Assembly (NCBI GenBank): GCA_039795165.1 | Contig: JBDKER010000004.1 | Coordinates: forward strand, 124,001-188,000 | Origin: V1-33 sp039795165 | Lineage (GTDB): Bacteria > Verrucomicrobiota > Verrucomicrobiia > Verrucomicrobiales > V1-33 | Reading direction: 5' to 3' | DNA: 64,000 nucleotides | In this document: positions 1 through 8,267 of the stretch, piece by piece | Position numbering within the stretch: the first letter of the stretch is position 1 | How the letters are laid out: each line of letters starts with the position of its first letter | Made by a program: the position numbers and the translations under genes | The notes under the pieces: model-generated | What the model was told of the DNA's origin: nothing | Database searches by the model: none | What the model saw: only the letters and a program-made list of their open reading frames with translations

Positions 1-1296
1 CGCACCGGCGCCGTCGTCAGCCTCGACCGCGTGCGGGACGGCGGCGGAGGTTCCCTGTCGGTCGGCTCTGTCTCCCTGCGCCCTCCCCAGGGCGTGCTCG
101 CGGAATCGGTCGACATCGACGACGCCAGCGCTTCGCTCACCAAGGCATCATGGGTCGGCAGCGAATGGGGCATCACCAATCTCCTCCTCACGAGCGCACG
201 GGTACTGCTCAATCCCACGCGACCCCCGCTTCCGGCAGACAGCACCGCCCTGCTCCCGCCTCCGCCACCTTCCGCCGCACCAACCGCAGGCTTCCGCCTC
301 GGGATTTCTCCTGACCCCGCCGTGGTCGTGCTCGACCGCGGCCGCGTCGCCAGCCTCGATCTGCTCTGGAAAGGACCGGGTAATGCCGATGAAGGTCTGC
401 GCGGCATGGACGTTTCCTTCCGCCAAGGCCGCGACGAAGGATACGAATTCGGCGGAGCCCGCGGCACGCTAACCATGACAGGATTCCCCGATGCGTCCGT
501 CACCGCCATCAATGCCCGCCTCACCGGCACCACTCTCGACATCACGGGGGCCCGACTCGAACTGCCCGGGGCGGCCACCGTCGCCATCACAGGGAAAGCC
601 GACCTCTCCCCGGCAGGGCGCATCGATCTCGAACTTTCCTCGGACGAAATGGCGCTCCGTTCGCTCCTGCTGCCCGTCTGGGCCGACCGCATCGCTGGGA
701 TGGTGCGCGCCAGTTCCGCACGCTGGACGTCCTCCTTCGGTGACGGGCCCGGTCGCTCGCTCGAAGGCGAATTCTCAGTCCGCGGCGGGGTCCTCCGCAG
801 CATGGAGTGGGTCAACCGCATCGCCGCCGCCCTCCAGCGCCGGGAACTCGCCATCCTCGAGTTCAGCAGCATGCGCGGACGATTCCGCTGGACCGCCGAA
901 GGCATCGAAATCACCGACTTCACCGCAGACCGCGATGGTTCCCTGCGCCTCCGCGGCACCATCACCTTCGCGGCCACGGGCAAGGTCGATGCCCAGCTCG
1001 CCCTAGAAATATCGGAACTCCTGCTCCCACCCGCCAGTCTGGGCGGCGCAGCCAACTTCCCTCCTCCCCGCGACGGCCGCTCGGTCCTCGAATTCACGCT
1101 CGGCGGCACCGCCGATGCCCTGACCGATTCCCTCTCGTCAACTTCCGCAGCCGCCGTGCCACCCTCGGCCCCGGATGGCCCGGCACCCTCAGCCAATCCC
1201 GCCATTCCGGCCCGCCGCGAGGCACCCGCCCGACCGTCGGTTCCCGCTACCCCGGAAGCGATCGAACGGGAATTCCGGGACCTGATCGGCAAGTGA
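1..1296 (+). CDS. AsmA-like C-terminal domain protein (5' truncated by window edge)
   Basis: The reading frame is open from base 1, so this is the C-terminal 431 residues of a longer protein. The sequence alternates short beta-strand-like stretches (for example TGTTLDITGARLELPG and LRLRGTITFAATGKVDAQL) typical of AsmA/YhdP-like repeats that span the periplasm in lipid transport. Pro/Ala-rich linkers occur near residues 80-100 and 380-415. It ends in a short charged helix (EAIEREFRDLIGK). The next gene starts 5 bp downstream on the same strand, so they are probably co-transcribed. The family call is inferred from the repetitive strand pattern; no catalytic motif is visible and another exported beta-rich protein is possible. 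Confidence 0.6.
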   Translation, partial: RTGAVVSLDRVRDGGGGSLSVGSVSLRPPQGVLAESVDIDDASASLTKASWVGSEWGITNLLLTSARVLLNPTRPPLPADSTALLPPPPPSAAPTAGFRLGISPDPAVVVLDRGRVASLDLLWKGPGNADEGLRGMDVSFRQGRDEGYEFGGARGTLTMTGFPDASVTAINARLTGTTLDITGARLELPGAATVAITGKADLSPAGRIDLELSSDEMALRSLLLPVWADRIAGMVRASSARWTSSFGDGPGRSLEGEFSVRGGVLRSMEWVNRIAAALQRRELAILEFSSMRGRFRWTAEGIEITDFTADRDGSLRLRGTITFAATGKVDAQLALEISELLLPPASLGGAANFPPPRDGRSVLEFTLGGTADALTDSLSSTSAAAVPPSAPDGPAPSANPAIPARREAPARPSVPATPEAIEREFRDLIGK

Positions 1297-1301
1297 ACTC
1301 C

Positions 1302-2150
1302 ATGGCACCGGCTCGCCAGCAGGAAAATGCCGAGCCATGGCCAGTCTGGTGGAATGGTCAAATCGTTCCGGCACACGAAGCCACTCTCCCGGCAACAGCG
1401 CCCGCCACCGTGCACGGTCTGGGCACATTCGAGACGCTGCGCATCGATGACGGCTGCGTCTTCCGCCCGGAAGCCCACTGGCAGCGCCTCCGCAGGGGCG
1501 CGGCAGAACTCCGTATTCCGGCACCCAGCCTGACCGGTTTTCTCGGTGCCCTCCGTGACCTCGCGGCTGCCATCGCCGAACCATCCCTGCGCCTCCGCTT
1601 CTCGGTGCTCGATGCCGGCGATGGTTCGGCCGCATGGCTCGCCGTGGCTCAGGAAATTCGGCCGATCCCGCCCGCCCGGCTCATCCTCACAGATTTCCGG
1701 CTCGCAGCGCAATCACCGCTCAGCGAAGCCAAACCCTCGTCCTACGCCATCCCCATGATCCTCCAGCGCAGGGCGGCGGCCGCCGGAGGGAGCGATGCCC
1801 TCGTGCTCGCCGCAGACGGTTCCGTCGCCGAGGCCGCCATGAGCAACCTCTTCGCCGTCGTCCACGGCAGGGTCATGACCCCGCCACTCTCTTCCGGATG
1901 CCTCCCCGGCATCACCCGCCACGCCGTCCTCGCCTGCTGCGAAACGCTGGCACTGCCCGCCGCGGAAACCCGCCTCACCATCGACGACCTCAGGGCAGCA
2001 GACGAACTCTTCCTGACATCGGCCGTGCGCCGCATCCAGCCAGTCAGTCACTTCGCTCCACGGATATTTCCAGACGCCCCCGGGCCCATCACGGCACGCC
2101 TCACGGAGGCACTTCATGCCATCATCGACCGGAAATCGGTTCAGCTCTGA
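1302..2150 (+). CDS. Class IV aminotransferase (aminodeoxychorismate lyase / branched-chain aminotransferase-like)
   Basis: PLP-dependent fold-type IV enzyme of 282 aa, the usual length for PabC, D-amino acid or branched-chain aminotransferases. The ATG at 1302 was chosen because it sits 5 bp after the upstream stop and opens directly into WWNGQIVPAHEATL, the normal start of this family; the open frame upstream is a shadow. Visible motifs are HGLGTFETLR, the expected PLP-lysine neighbourhood LSEAKPSSYAIPM, EAAMSNLFAV (cofactor-binding Glu and Asn) and SGCLPGITR (phosphate-binding loop). The motifs do not separate PabC (4-aminobenzoate for folate) from a general amino acid aminotransferase, and no pabA/pabB is nearby. 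Confidence 0.85.
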   Translation: MAPARQQENAEPWPVWWNGQIVPAHEATLPATAPATVHGLGTFETLRIDDGCVFRPEAHWQRLRRGAAELRIPAPSLTGFLGALRDLAAAIAEPSLRLRFSVLDAGDGSAAWLAVAQEIRPIPPARLILTDFRLAAQSPLSEAKPSSYAIPMILQRRAAAAGGSDALVLAADGSVAEAAMSNLFAVVHGRVMTPPLSSGCLPGITRHAVLACCETLALPAAETRLTIDDLRAADELFLTSAVRRIQPVSHFAPRIFPDAPGPITARLTEALHAIIDRKSVQL

Positions 2151-2161
2151 GCAACAGGCTC

Positions 2162-3121
2162 TCAGGGCTTCTCTACAAGCCAGATGTTCCGGTAACGCAC
2201 GGGATTGCCGTGATTCTGCAGGTGCAGCGGCCCCGGTTCCGGACCATCAGCGAGCGGAGCGGCGGTAGTGGACTGAGGCAGCTCTACTTCGTTGTGGATC
2301 ACCACGCCATTGTGCTTCACCGTCACTTTCGCGTTGGCCGTCTTTTTGCCGGAGCCATCAAACTTCGCCGCGGTGAAATCAATGTCGTAGGTCTGCCAGA
2401 CGAGCGGCGGCAGGCACATGTTCAGATCGGGTGCCTTGATGCTGTAGATCCCGCCGCATTCATTGTTCTCGCCTTCCAGTCCGAAGGAATCGAGGACCTG
2501 CACTTCGAAGCGGCTCTGATTATAGAAGCCACTGTTGCCGCGGTCCTGCCCCCGCGCCTTCGGCTTGTAGGCCAGCATGAATTCCAGATGCAGATGATAG
2601 CTGCCGAACTTGCGCTTCGAATCCTGGCCCTCCTTCAGCAGCTTCTCCTCAGTCATTCCGCTGCCGTTCCACGCATCGGCATTGCTCCCATCAAAGAGCA
2701 CCACGGCCCCCTCCGGCGCCTTCGCTCCCATGGTCGGACTCACCCGCGCCACCCGCTCAAGAGTGTCGCTTCCCATGGTCACCTTCCCGTTCCGGAGCAC
2801 GCCGCTCTGCGACCCAAGGGAAATGCTCACAGCCCCGCCCTCCCACAGCCCCGTCCCCTTGACGCGGCCATCCCGCCGACCGTCCCAGCCTGCCCCAGGC
2901 AGCCCGCCCGGATACAGCACCGCCCTGAATTTCCCTTCGCCCTCGGCCACCAGTTGCAGCCCCATCTTCTTGCCTCCCACCATCCCGGCATATTCCCCCT
3001 GATGCGCGAAATCAGCGTCGGCCGCCGCCTTCGCAGGGTCGATGTAGAGTCCAGCCGGTTCTTCCGCAGCAATCGGCAGAAGTCCAATCAGAGAGAGAGC
3101 AAGCAGCAGGGTGGTTTTCAT
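2162..3121 (-). CDS. Exported DUF1080 (3-keto-disaccharide hydrolase) family protein
   Basis: 319 aa with a clear signal peptide (MKTTLLLALSLIGLLPIAAE), so it acts outside the cytoplasm. The C-terminal two thirds carries the DUF1080 concanavalin-like fold: VVLFDGSNADAWNG at the domain start, YHLHLEFML, SGFYNQSRFEVQVLDSFG, and the closing GPLHLQNHGNPVRYRNIWL. Such proteins are expanded in Verrucomicrobia and Planctomycetes, and some hydrolyse 3-keto-glycosides. Residues about 25-130 form a separate N-terminal region. The start codon overlaps the stop of the upstream Nudix gene by 4 bp (ATGA), so the two are translationally coupled. It converges with the aminotransferase gene, leaving only 11 bp between stops. 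Confidence 0.85.
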   Translation of the reverse strand: MKTTLLLALSLIGLLPIAAEEPAGLYIDPAKAAADADFAHQGEYAGMVGGKKMGLQLVAEGEGKFRAVLYPGGLPGAGWDGRRDGRVKGTGLWEGGAVSISLGSQSGVLRNGKVTMGSDTLERVARVSPTMGAKAPEGAVVLFDGSNADAWNGSGMTEEKLLKEGQDSKRKFGSYHLHLEFMLAYKPKARGQDRGNSGFYNQSRFEVQVLDSFGLEGENNECGGIYSIKAPDLNMCLPPLVWQTYDIDFTAAKFDGSGKKTANAKVTVKHNGVVIHNEVELPQSTTAAPLADGPEPGPLHLQNHGNPVRYRNIWLVEKP

Positions 3122-3744
3122 GGCATCAGCAGGTTCAGGTGATCAAAGCAGATCTGGCTCCACGTTTCCAGCGATCCGCGCCGCGCCGTCAGTTCCTCTC
3201 GGCTCAGAAAGGTCAGCTCCGTAATGGGGGCCTCGTTCGCCACCACATCATCGCCATCCAGATCAAACAAATGCACGACCCCAAGGTGCACCTGGCCCAC
3301 TTCGTTGGAGTCATCATTGATGAGGGCCACAATGCGCTGGCGGTACCCGCAGCGCAGCACCAGCTCCTCGTTCATCTCCCGTTCCACCCCAGTCAGATAG
3401 GTGTCCTTCTCCACAGAGGCCTGCACCGCATCGTCGGCATTGATGTGCCCCCCGATGCCAAGCGATCCCTTGGATGCCAGCCGCTGCTCGTTGCTCTTCC
3501 CGCCCCGCACATAGTGCAGAAACCGCCCTTCATGGTGAAAGAGCGCATACGGAATGATCTGCTTGTGCGACGGATCCTCCTCGGCCGCATCACGCCCCAG
3601 AAAGAAATTATTCGCCGGATCCAGAAACACCGGAAGATACCGGTCCACGTCGGTGGTCAGCCCCTCAAAAGCACCCAGTTCATCAAAGAGTCGGCGCGGT
3701 ACCACCAGTACCCGTTCGTCTGGCCAGCGGAGGGAAGTAGACAT
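3118..3744 (-). CDS. Nudix-like hydrolase with an expanded Nudix box
   Basis: 208 aa using the ATG at 3744 (MSTSLRWPDERVLVV); an upstream GTG would add 53 Arg/Cys-rich residues overlapping the cysC coding end and looks non-coding. The centre contains GSLGIGGHINADDA followed, after an unusually long spacer, by GVEREMNEELVL, which matches the REuxEE half of the Nudix box; the Gly-to-Arg distance is about ten residues longer than canonical. Nudix enzymes cleave nucleoside diphosphates linked to another moiety, but the substrate cannot be read here. It precedes the DUF1080 gene with an ATGA overlap and follows cysC on the same strand. Confidence 0.7.
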   Translation of the reverse strand: MSTSLRWPDERVLVVPRRLFDELGAFEGLTTDVDRYLPVFLDPANNFFLGRDAAEEDPSHKQIIPYALFHHEGRFLHYVRGGKSNEQRLASKGSLGIGGHINADDAVQASVEKDTYLTGVEREMNEELVLRCGYRQRIVALINDDSNEVGQVHLGVVHLFDLDGDDVVANEAPITELTFLSREELTARRGSLETWSQICFDHLNLLMP

Positions 3745-3823
3745 AATCGGAAATCTACGACCGCAGTCCGGCCACTCCCCGGTCCGCGCAAGGGCAGGAT
3801 CCCTTCCGCACCCGCGGCAGGCA

Positions 3824-4423
3824 TCATTCGCGGCGCAGCTTCGGCTCGATGAACGCCAGCAGAGCGGCAAGGCTCTCCGCCTCCGGTTTGCACGCCGTAT
3901 CAATCACCAGATCGGCCTGCTCGGGTTCCTCGAATCCGGAATCGCGACCCGTAAACTGCTTCACTCCGCCGCCCTCCGCCTTGGCATACAGTCCCTTCAC
4001 GTCCCGTGCCCGGCAGGTCTCGAAATCCGCCTTCACATGAATCTCGTGAAAGTCATCTTCACCCACGATCTGCCGCACGAGCGACCGGAATGCCTTCGTC
4101 GGCGTGATGAAACTGCAGAGCACCACCACGCCGGTGCTGCAGAAGAGCCGCGCGACCTCCGCGGCCCGCCGCAGATTCTCCCGGCGGTCATCATCGGAAA
4201 ATCCCAGCCCGCGGTTCAGTCCCGTGCGCAGCAGATCCCCATCCAGCAGCACCGTCAGGTGCCCTTTCTGATTGAGCGCCTTCTCCGCAGCGGCCGCGAG
4301 CGTGCTCTTGCCGGCTCCACTCAGCCCGTACAGCCAGAAAACACCGCCGCGCTGCTTCGTGAGGGCTTCACGGGCACTGCGTCCCAGAAACCGGATGGGT
4401 CCAGTCGATAGATTCTCGTTCAT
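3824..4423 (-). CDS. cysC: Adenylylsulfate (APS) kinase
   Basis: 199 aa cytosolic kinase that phosphorylates adenosine 5'-phosphosulfate to PAPS in sulfate activation. The P-loop GLSGAGKST lies near residues 31-39, followed by DGDLLRTGLNRGLGFSDDDR (APS-binding region), ENLRRAAEVARLF, FITPTKAFR, CRARDVKGLYAKA and FTGRDSGFEEPE, all in the order and spacing of CysC. The ATG at 4423 starts just before the conserved N-terminal helix; the longer frame upstream is Arg-rich and unconvincing. No sulfate adenylyltransferase gene is in the window, although cysK is at 50.9 kb. It lies between a fatty acid hydroxylase gene and the Nudix-DUF1080 pair, all on the minus strand. Confidence 0.92.
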   Translation of the reverse strand: MNENLSTGPIRFLGRSAREALTKQRGGVFWLYGLSGAGKSTLAAAAEKALNQKGHLTVLLDGDLLRTGLNRGLGFSDDDRRENLRRAAEVARLFCSTGVVVLCSFITPTKAFRSLVRQIVGEDDFHEIHVKADFETCRARDVKGLYAKAEGGGVKQFTGRDSGFEEPEQADLVIDTACKPEAESLAALLAFIEPKLRRE

Positions 4424-4501
4424 GCAAGGCAACTCGTTGGTCCGCAGCCTGACCGTGTGACGCCCCGCGCATCGTGCAAGCGCAAGGCGCATCCCCGGAC
4501 A

Positions 4502-5098
4502 TCACGCCTGCGGAGCCGGAACCGCCAGCGGCTGCAGGTCGGGAACGGATGGCCCCGTGACCTGCGCAAACCGCGTCTTCGAACGCAGCAGCAGGGTCCC
4601 GAGCACCAGATCCGCAATCGGCAGCACCACATTGAAATTCTTGTGCATGTACCGGTGATGCAGCACGTGATGACCATTGAGGCGCTGGAACAGCCATCCC
4701 TTCTCAAGCCGGCGCTGCTTCGGCAGATGCATGCACCAGTGGATGTACTCGTACACCACATAGTAATTGCCGACCGCAGCCACCACCCCGGCCGCAAATG
4801 CCCATTGCCCGATCAGCCACCCCAGCAGCACCAGCGGCAAAGAACCAATCAGCACCAGCACCGGTCCGTTCCACCACGCCATCGGAATGGTCTCCTTGTC
4901 CTTGTCATGCTGAAGATGATAGGTGTGGTCAGCCTTGAAAATCTGATGGTGCACCACCGCATGCGCCTGAAATGGATAGCGGAACCACCCGAGGGGACGG
5001 TGCATCACGTATTTGTGCAGCACCCATTCGAAAAACGAGGCGAACACGGTTCCGGAAACGAATCCGGCTATGATCCAGAGAAGCAGAGACGATGACAT
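4502..5098 (-). CDS. Sterol desaturase / fatty acid hydroxylase superfamily membrane protein
   Basis: 198 aa integral membrane protein. It carries the histidine clusters that bind the di-iron centre of this superfamily: HKYVMH near residue 28, HAVVHH near residue 46, HWCMH near residue 120 and HHVLHH near residue 143. Hydrophobic segments lie at about residues 4-24, 77-100 and 103-118. Family members hydroxylate or desaturate lipids or sterols at the membrane using O2; the compact size and histidine spacing resemble bacterial fatty acid hydroxylases and carotenoid hydroxylases, so the substrate is undecided. It begins the minus-strand run that continues into cysC. Confidence 0.85.
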   Translation of the reverse strand: MSSSLLLWIIAGFVSGTVFASFFEWVLHKYVMHRPLGWFRYPFQAHAVVHHQIFKADHTYHLQHDKDKETIPMAWWNGPVLVLIGSLPLVLLGWLIGQWAFAAGVVAAVGNYYVVYEYIHWCMHLPKQRRLEKGWLFQRLNGHHVLHHRYMHKNFNVVLPIADLVLGTLLLRSKTRFAQVTGPSVPDLQPLAVPAPQA

Positions 5099-5242
5099 GA
5101 CGCGGGATATGGAGGATTCCCGCCTGCCGTCGGCCTGTCGGCGCCTACCGGAAGATCTGGGGCCGCCCTGCTCGGGCCTTCTCCCCCCGAACGCAACCGG
5201 GAACGCGGTTGCGGCCCGCCCCCGCCGCGGCTCGCTTGCCTC

Positions 5243-5548
5243 ATGCTCGAACGTCTCCGCTGCGGCGTCATCGTGACGGACGCCTTCAAAGACTGGCTCG
5301 CCTCATGGCACCAGCGGGAAAGCCCCGCCGCCCCCGGCTTTCTTCCGGAACTGAGCTACGTCCGCTGCGCGGAAGGAGACCGCGCCGGACAATCATGGGC
5401 CAGCCTCGTCTGGAGGCCCCGCAAAGGCCTCGAAGATCACGAAATCTTCGCGGTCGGCCCATGCTCCCTCCACCTCAGCAGCCAGACCCGCAAAGCCCTC
5501 CGCGAACGCTGCCTCGACATCCGCCACGGCCAGATTGCGGTCATCTGA
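5243..5548 (+). CDS. Small hypothetical protein
   Basis: 101 aa, not recognised. The ATG at 5243 opens directly into MLERLRCGVIVTDAFKDWLA. The protein is soluble, moderately charged, and has a pattern of strands and one helix (LHLSSQTRKALRERCLDI) with no signal peptide. Only two cysteines besides Cys7 are present (YVRCAEGD and RERCLDI), so an iron-sulfur scaffold role is not supported. Codon usage has the same G/C-rich third positions as neighbours. It lies between divergent and co-directional genes and may be a stand-alone cistron. Confidence 0.6.
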   Translation: MLERLRCGVIVTDAFKDWLASWHQRESPAAPGFLPELSYVRCAEGDRAGQSWASLVWRPRKGLEDHEIFAVGPCSLHLSSQTRKALRERCLDIRHGQIAVI

Positions 5549-5634
5549 TTTCCCTCCGCAGAGACGGATGACTTGCCCGTGACAGCGCAGCCGGACCGCA
5601 TACTGTCCATCCCCAGAATCAATCCGCTGAATCC

Positions 5635-6861
5635 ATGAAACGCTCCGCCTTCCTCCTTCTCTGTTCCCTGACCATGGCCTCCGCAGGCGAATGGACCCAA
5701 TGGCGCGGCCCCGGCCGCATGGACCATTCTCCCGACAAGGCCATCCTCTCCTCATGGCCGGAAAGCGGCCCGCAGCAACTCTGGCTCAGCCGCGACGGCG
5801 GCCTCGGCTACGCCGGATTCTCCGTGGCTGATGACACCGTCTACACCATGGGTGCCCTTAGCGGCGGCGAAAATGTCATCGCCCTCGACGCCGCCAGCGG
5901 CAAAACCAAGTGGTCGGTCCAGCTCGATAACCGCATCTACCCGAATCAATGGGGCGACGGGCCCCGCATGACCCCCACCATCGATGGCGACCGCCTCTAC
6001 GCTCTCAGCGCCAGCGGTGTGCTCGGCTGCCTGAACCGCGCCGATGGCAAGCTCGTCTGGAAGGCCGACCTCGTGAGCGACTTCGGCGGCAAGCTCCAGA
6101 GCTGGGGCTACACGGAATCGGTCCTCGTCGACGGACCGCGCGTCCTCTGCACCCCCGGCGGCAGCAAAGGCACCATGGCTGCCCTCGACAAGATGACGGG
6201 CAAACTCCTCTGGCAATCAAACGACATCACCGAGGAAGCCCAGTATTCCTCCCCCATCCTCATCGAACACGGAGGCAAAAAACAGGTCGTCCAGCTCGTC
6301 GGCAAAAAAGTCTTCGGCCTCAGCCCGGAAGACGGATCGCCCCTCTGGCAGGGCGACTTCCCGGGCCGCGTCGCCGTCATTCCCACCCCCATCTACCACG
6401 ATGGCCATGTCTACGTGACCGCCGGATACGACGTGGGAGCCCGCATGTTCAAACTCGGCGGCGATTCCCCGGAGCTCGTCTACGAAAGCAATAAAATGGT
6501 GAATCACCACGGCGGCGTCATCCTCGTGAACGGGAAACTCTACGGCCACTCGGACAAAGGCGGCTGGACCTGCCAGGATTTCCTGACGGGCGAACCGGTC
6601 TGGCAGGACAAGACCCTCGGCAAAGGCTGCTGCGCCTACGTGGCCGGTCACCTCATCTGCGTCTCGGAAAAGGAAGGTCACGTCGTCCTCGTGGAAGCCT
6701 CGGAAGCCGGCTGGAAGGAAAAAGGCCGCTTCACGCTCTCCCCCCAGACCGAACAGCGCAAACCCCAGGGCCGCATCTGGGTCCATCCCGTCATCGTCGA
6801 TGGCCGCCTCTTCCTGCGCGACCAGGAACTGATCTACTGCTACGACATCAAGCCGCGCTGA
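5635..6861 (+). CDS. Exported PQQ-like beta-propeller repeat protein
   Basis: 408 aa with a signal peptide (MKRSAFLLLCSLTMASAG). The mature protein opens with EWTQWRGPGRMDHS, the WRGP signature of PQQ-like (pyrrolo-quinoline quinone) seven- or eight-bladed propellers common in Planctomycetes and Verrucomicrobia. Blade motifs recur: ALDAASGKTKWSVQL, CLNRADGKLVWKADL, ALDKMTGKLLWQS, GLSPEDGSPLWQG and CQDFLTGEPVWQD. Residues for PQQ or metal binding were not identified, so a structural or sugar-associated role is as likely as dehydrogenase activity. panE follows 31 bp downstream. Confidence 0.87.
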   Translation: MKRSAFLLLCSLTMASAGEWTQWRGPGRMDHSPDKAILSSWPESGPQQLWLSRDGGLGYAGFSVADDTVYTMGALSGGENVIALDAASGKTKWSVQLDNRIYPNQWGDGPRMTPTIDGDRLYALSASGVLGCLNRADGKLVWKADLVSDFGGKLQSWGYTESVLVDGPRVLCTPGGSKGTMAALDKMTGKLLWQSNDITEEAQYSSPILIEHGGKKQVVQLVGKKVFGLSPEDGSPLWQGDFPGRVAVIPTPIYHDGHVYVTAGYDVGARMFKLGGDSPELVYESNKMVNHHGGVILVNGKLYGHSDKGGWTCQDFLTGEPVWQDKTLGKGCCAYVAGHLICVSEKEGHVVLVEASEAGWKEKGRFTLSPQTEQRKPQGRIWVHPVIVDGRLFLRDQELIYCYDIKPR

Positions 6862-6892
6862 CGCAGGGAAGGGAAGCACTGCCATCCGGAGC

Positions 6893-7846
6893 ATGGAGCC
6901 ACTCCCTGATCCGCCGGAATCATGGCGACTCGCCATCATCGGTTCCGGTGCCGTCGGTTGCTACTACGGCGCAAAACTGGCCCGCGCCGGAAGCCGCGTG
7001 AGCTTCCTCATGCGCAGTGACCTCGAACACGTGCGCCGCCACGGACTCGATATCCGCAGCCACCTCGGCGACTTCCATCTCCCCGCAGTCCATGCCTTCG
7101 GATCGACCGACGACATGGGCCCGGCCGATGTCGTCATCATCACGCTCAAAACGACGGCGAATCCCGCCCTCGAAACCCTGCTGCCGCCGCTGCTGCATCC
7201 CGGGACGCGCCTTCTCACGCTCCAGAACGGACTGGGAAACGAGGAATTCCTCGCGGATCGCTGGGGCGCGGACCGCGTCCTCGGAGGTGTCTGCTTCACC
7301 TGCATCAACCGCACGGCCCCCGGCCGCGTGGAACACACGGCCCAGGGAGCCATCGCGCTCGGCAGCCTCACTCCCGCCAGTCACGCCACCGCCGCCGCCA
7401 TGGCCCACCTTTTCGAGAGGGCCGGCGTTTCCTGCCGCCATGCCGATGATGTGACCGCCGTGCGCTGGCGCAAACTCGTCTGGAATATCCCCTTCAACGG
7501 TCTCGCCATCGCCGCAGGTGGCATCGACACCCAGCGCATCCTCGACGACCCCGCCCTCGCCACCCTCGCCTCCCGCCTCATGGAGGAAGTGATCGCCGCC
7601 GCAGGCCAACTCGGCTACCCTCAGCCCGATGGACTCGTCAGCGATCAGATCGCCGCCACCCGTACCATGGCCGCCTACCGGCCCAGCAGCATGATCGATT
7701 TCGTGGAAGGCCGGGAGGTCGAAACAGAAGCCATCTGGGGAGAACCCCTGCGCAGAGCCCTCGCGGCGGGAGCCGACATGCCCCGCCTCACCATGCTCTC
7801 CGCCCTCATCCGCAGCCTCGTCGCCCAGCGCCGCGCTGCCCTCTGA
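6893..7846 (+). CDS. panE: 2-dehydropantoate 2-reductase
   Basis: 317 aa NADPH-dependent ketopantoate reductase of pantothenate/CoA synthesis. The N-terminal Rossmann motif is GSGAVGCYYGAKLARAG (about residues 17-33), followed by VVIITLKTTANPALETLL and LQNGLGNEE, which bind cofactor. The catalytic lysine is expected in RWRKLVWNIPFNGLA, and the C-terminal SSMIDFVEGREVETEAIWG matches the substrate loop of the ApbA/PanE family. The length is normal. It follows the propeller gene by 31 bp, and the TPR gene converges on it. No other pantothenate gene is nearby, so a related 2-ketoacid reductase remains possible. Confidence 0.9.
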   Translation: MEPLPDPPESWRLAIIGSGAVGCYYGAKLARAGSRVSFLMRSDLEHVRRHGLDIRSHLGDFHLPAVHAFGSTDDMGPADVVIITLKTTANPALETLLPPLLHPGTRLLTLQNGLGNEEFLADRWGADRVLGGVCFTCINRTAPGRVEHTAQGAIALGSLTPASHATAAAMAHLFERAGVSCRHADDVTAVRWRKLVWNIPFNGLAIAAGGIDTQRILDDPALATLASRLMEEVIAAAGQLGYPQPDGLVSDQIAATRTMAAYRPSSMIDFVEGREVETEAIWGEPLRRALAAGADMPRLTMLSALIRSLVAQRRAAL

Positions 7847-7868
7847 GATCCAGCCAGGCTCCCAGGGC

Positions 7869-8267
7869 TCAGTCGCGCTTCACCCGGCCACCCAGCGACA
7901 GAATGCGGGCATTGGCCTTGGCGGCTTCGGCCTCGGCAATATTCCCCATGCGGACGTGGATCTGGGAAAGCGAGGTCCACGCAAGGAGATCATTGGGCAG
8001 CAGATCGGTCGCCATGAGGGCAGCCCCCAGCGCTCCCTTCAGATCGTCGTTCCGCAGCAGAACCATTCCCAGCCCATGCCAGGCATCGAAATTCCCCGGA
8101 GCCAGCTCCGTAGCTTCCCGGAAAAGCCCGGCCGCACCCTCGAGATCGCCAATCGCCAGACAGCCGCTCGCTTCATCGATCAGATCAATGGCGCGCTGCT
8201 CGGCTTCGTCGCTCACGGCTTCTTCAAGGAAATGCCGGCCCCGCATGGAGCCCGGCTGGAAAAACAT
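7869..8267 (-). CDS. Tetratricopeptide repeat protein
   Basis: 132 aa soluble TPR protein. Three helix-pair repeats are visible: AIDLIDEASGCLAIGDLEGAA, then LFREATELAPGNFDAWHGLG, then the pair containing LLPNDLLAWTSLSQIHVRMG with AEAEAAKANARIL. Such repeats mediate protein-protein contact. The ATG at 8267 directly abuts the stop codon of the PpiD-like gene (TGA then ATG with no spacer), so it is almost certainly translated by coupling and may act with that chaperone. Function beyond scaffolding cannot be inferred. Confidence 0.8.
   Translation of the reverse strand: MFFQPGSMRGRHFLEEAVSDEAEQRAIDLIDEASGCLAIGDLEGAAGLFREATELAPGNFDAWHGLGMVLLRNDDLKGALGAALMATDLLPNDLLAWTSLSQIHVRMGNIAEAEAAKANARILSLGGRVKRD

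Noticed and set aside
2153..2169. Another copy of the CAACAGGCTCT end repeat
   Set aside because: The match overlaps the stop of the DUF1080 gene and falls in an 11-bp intergenic gap, so it is probably chance.
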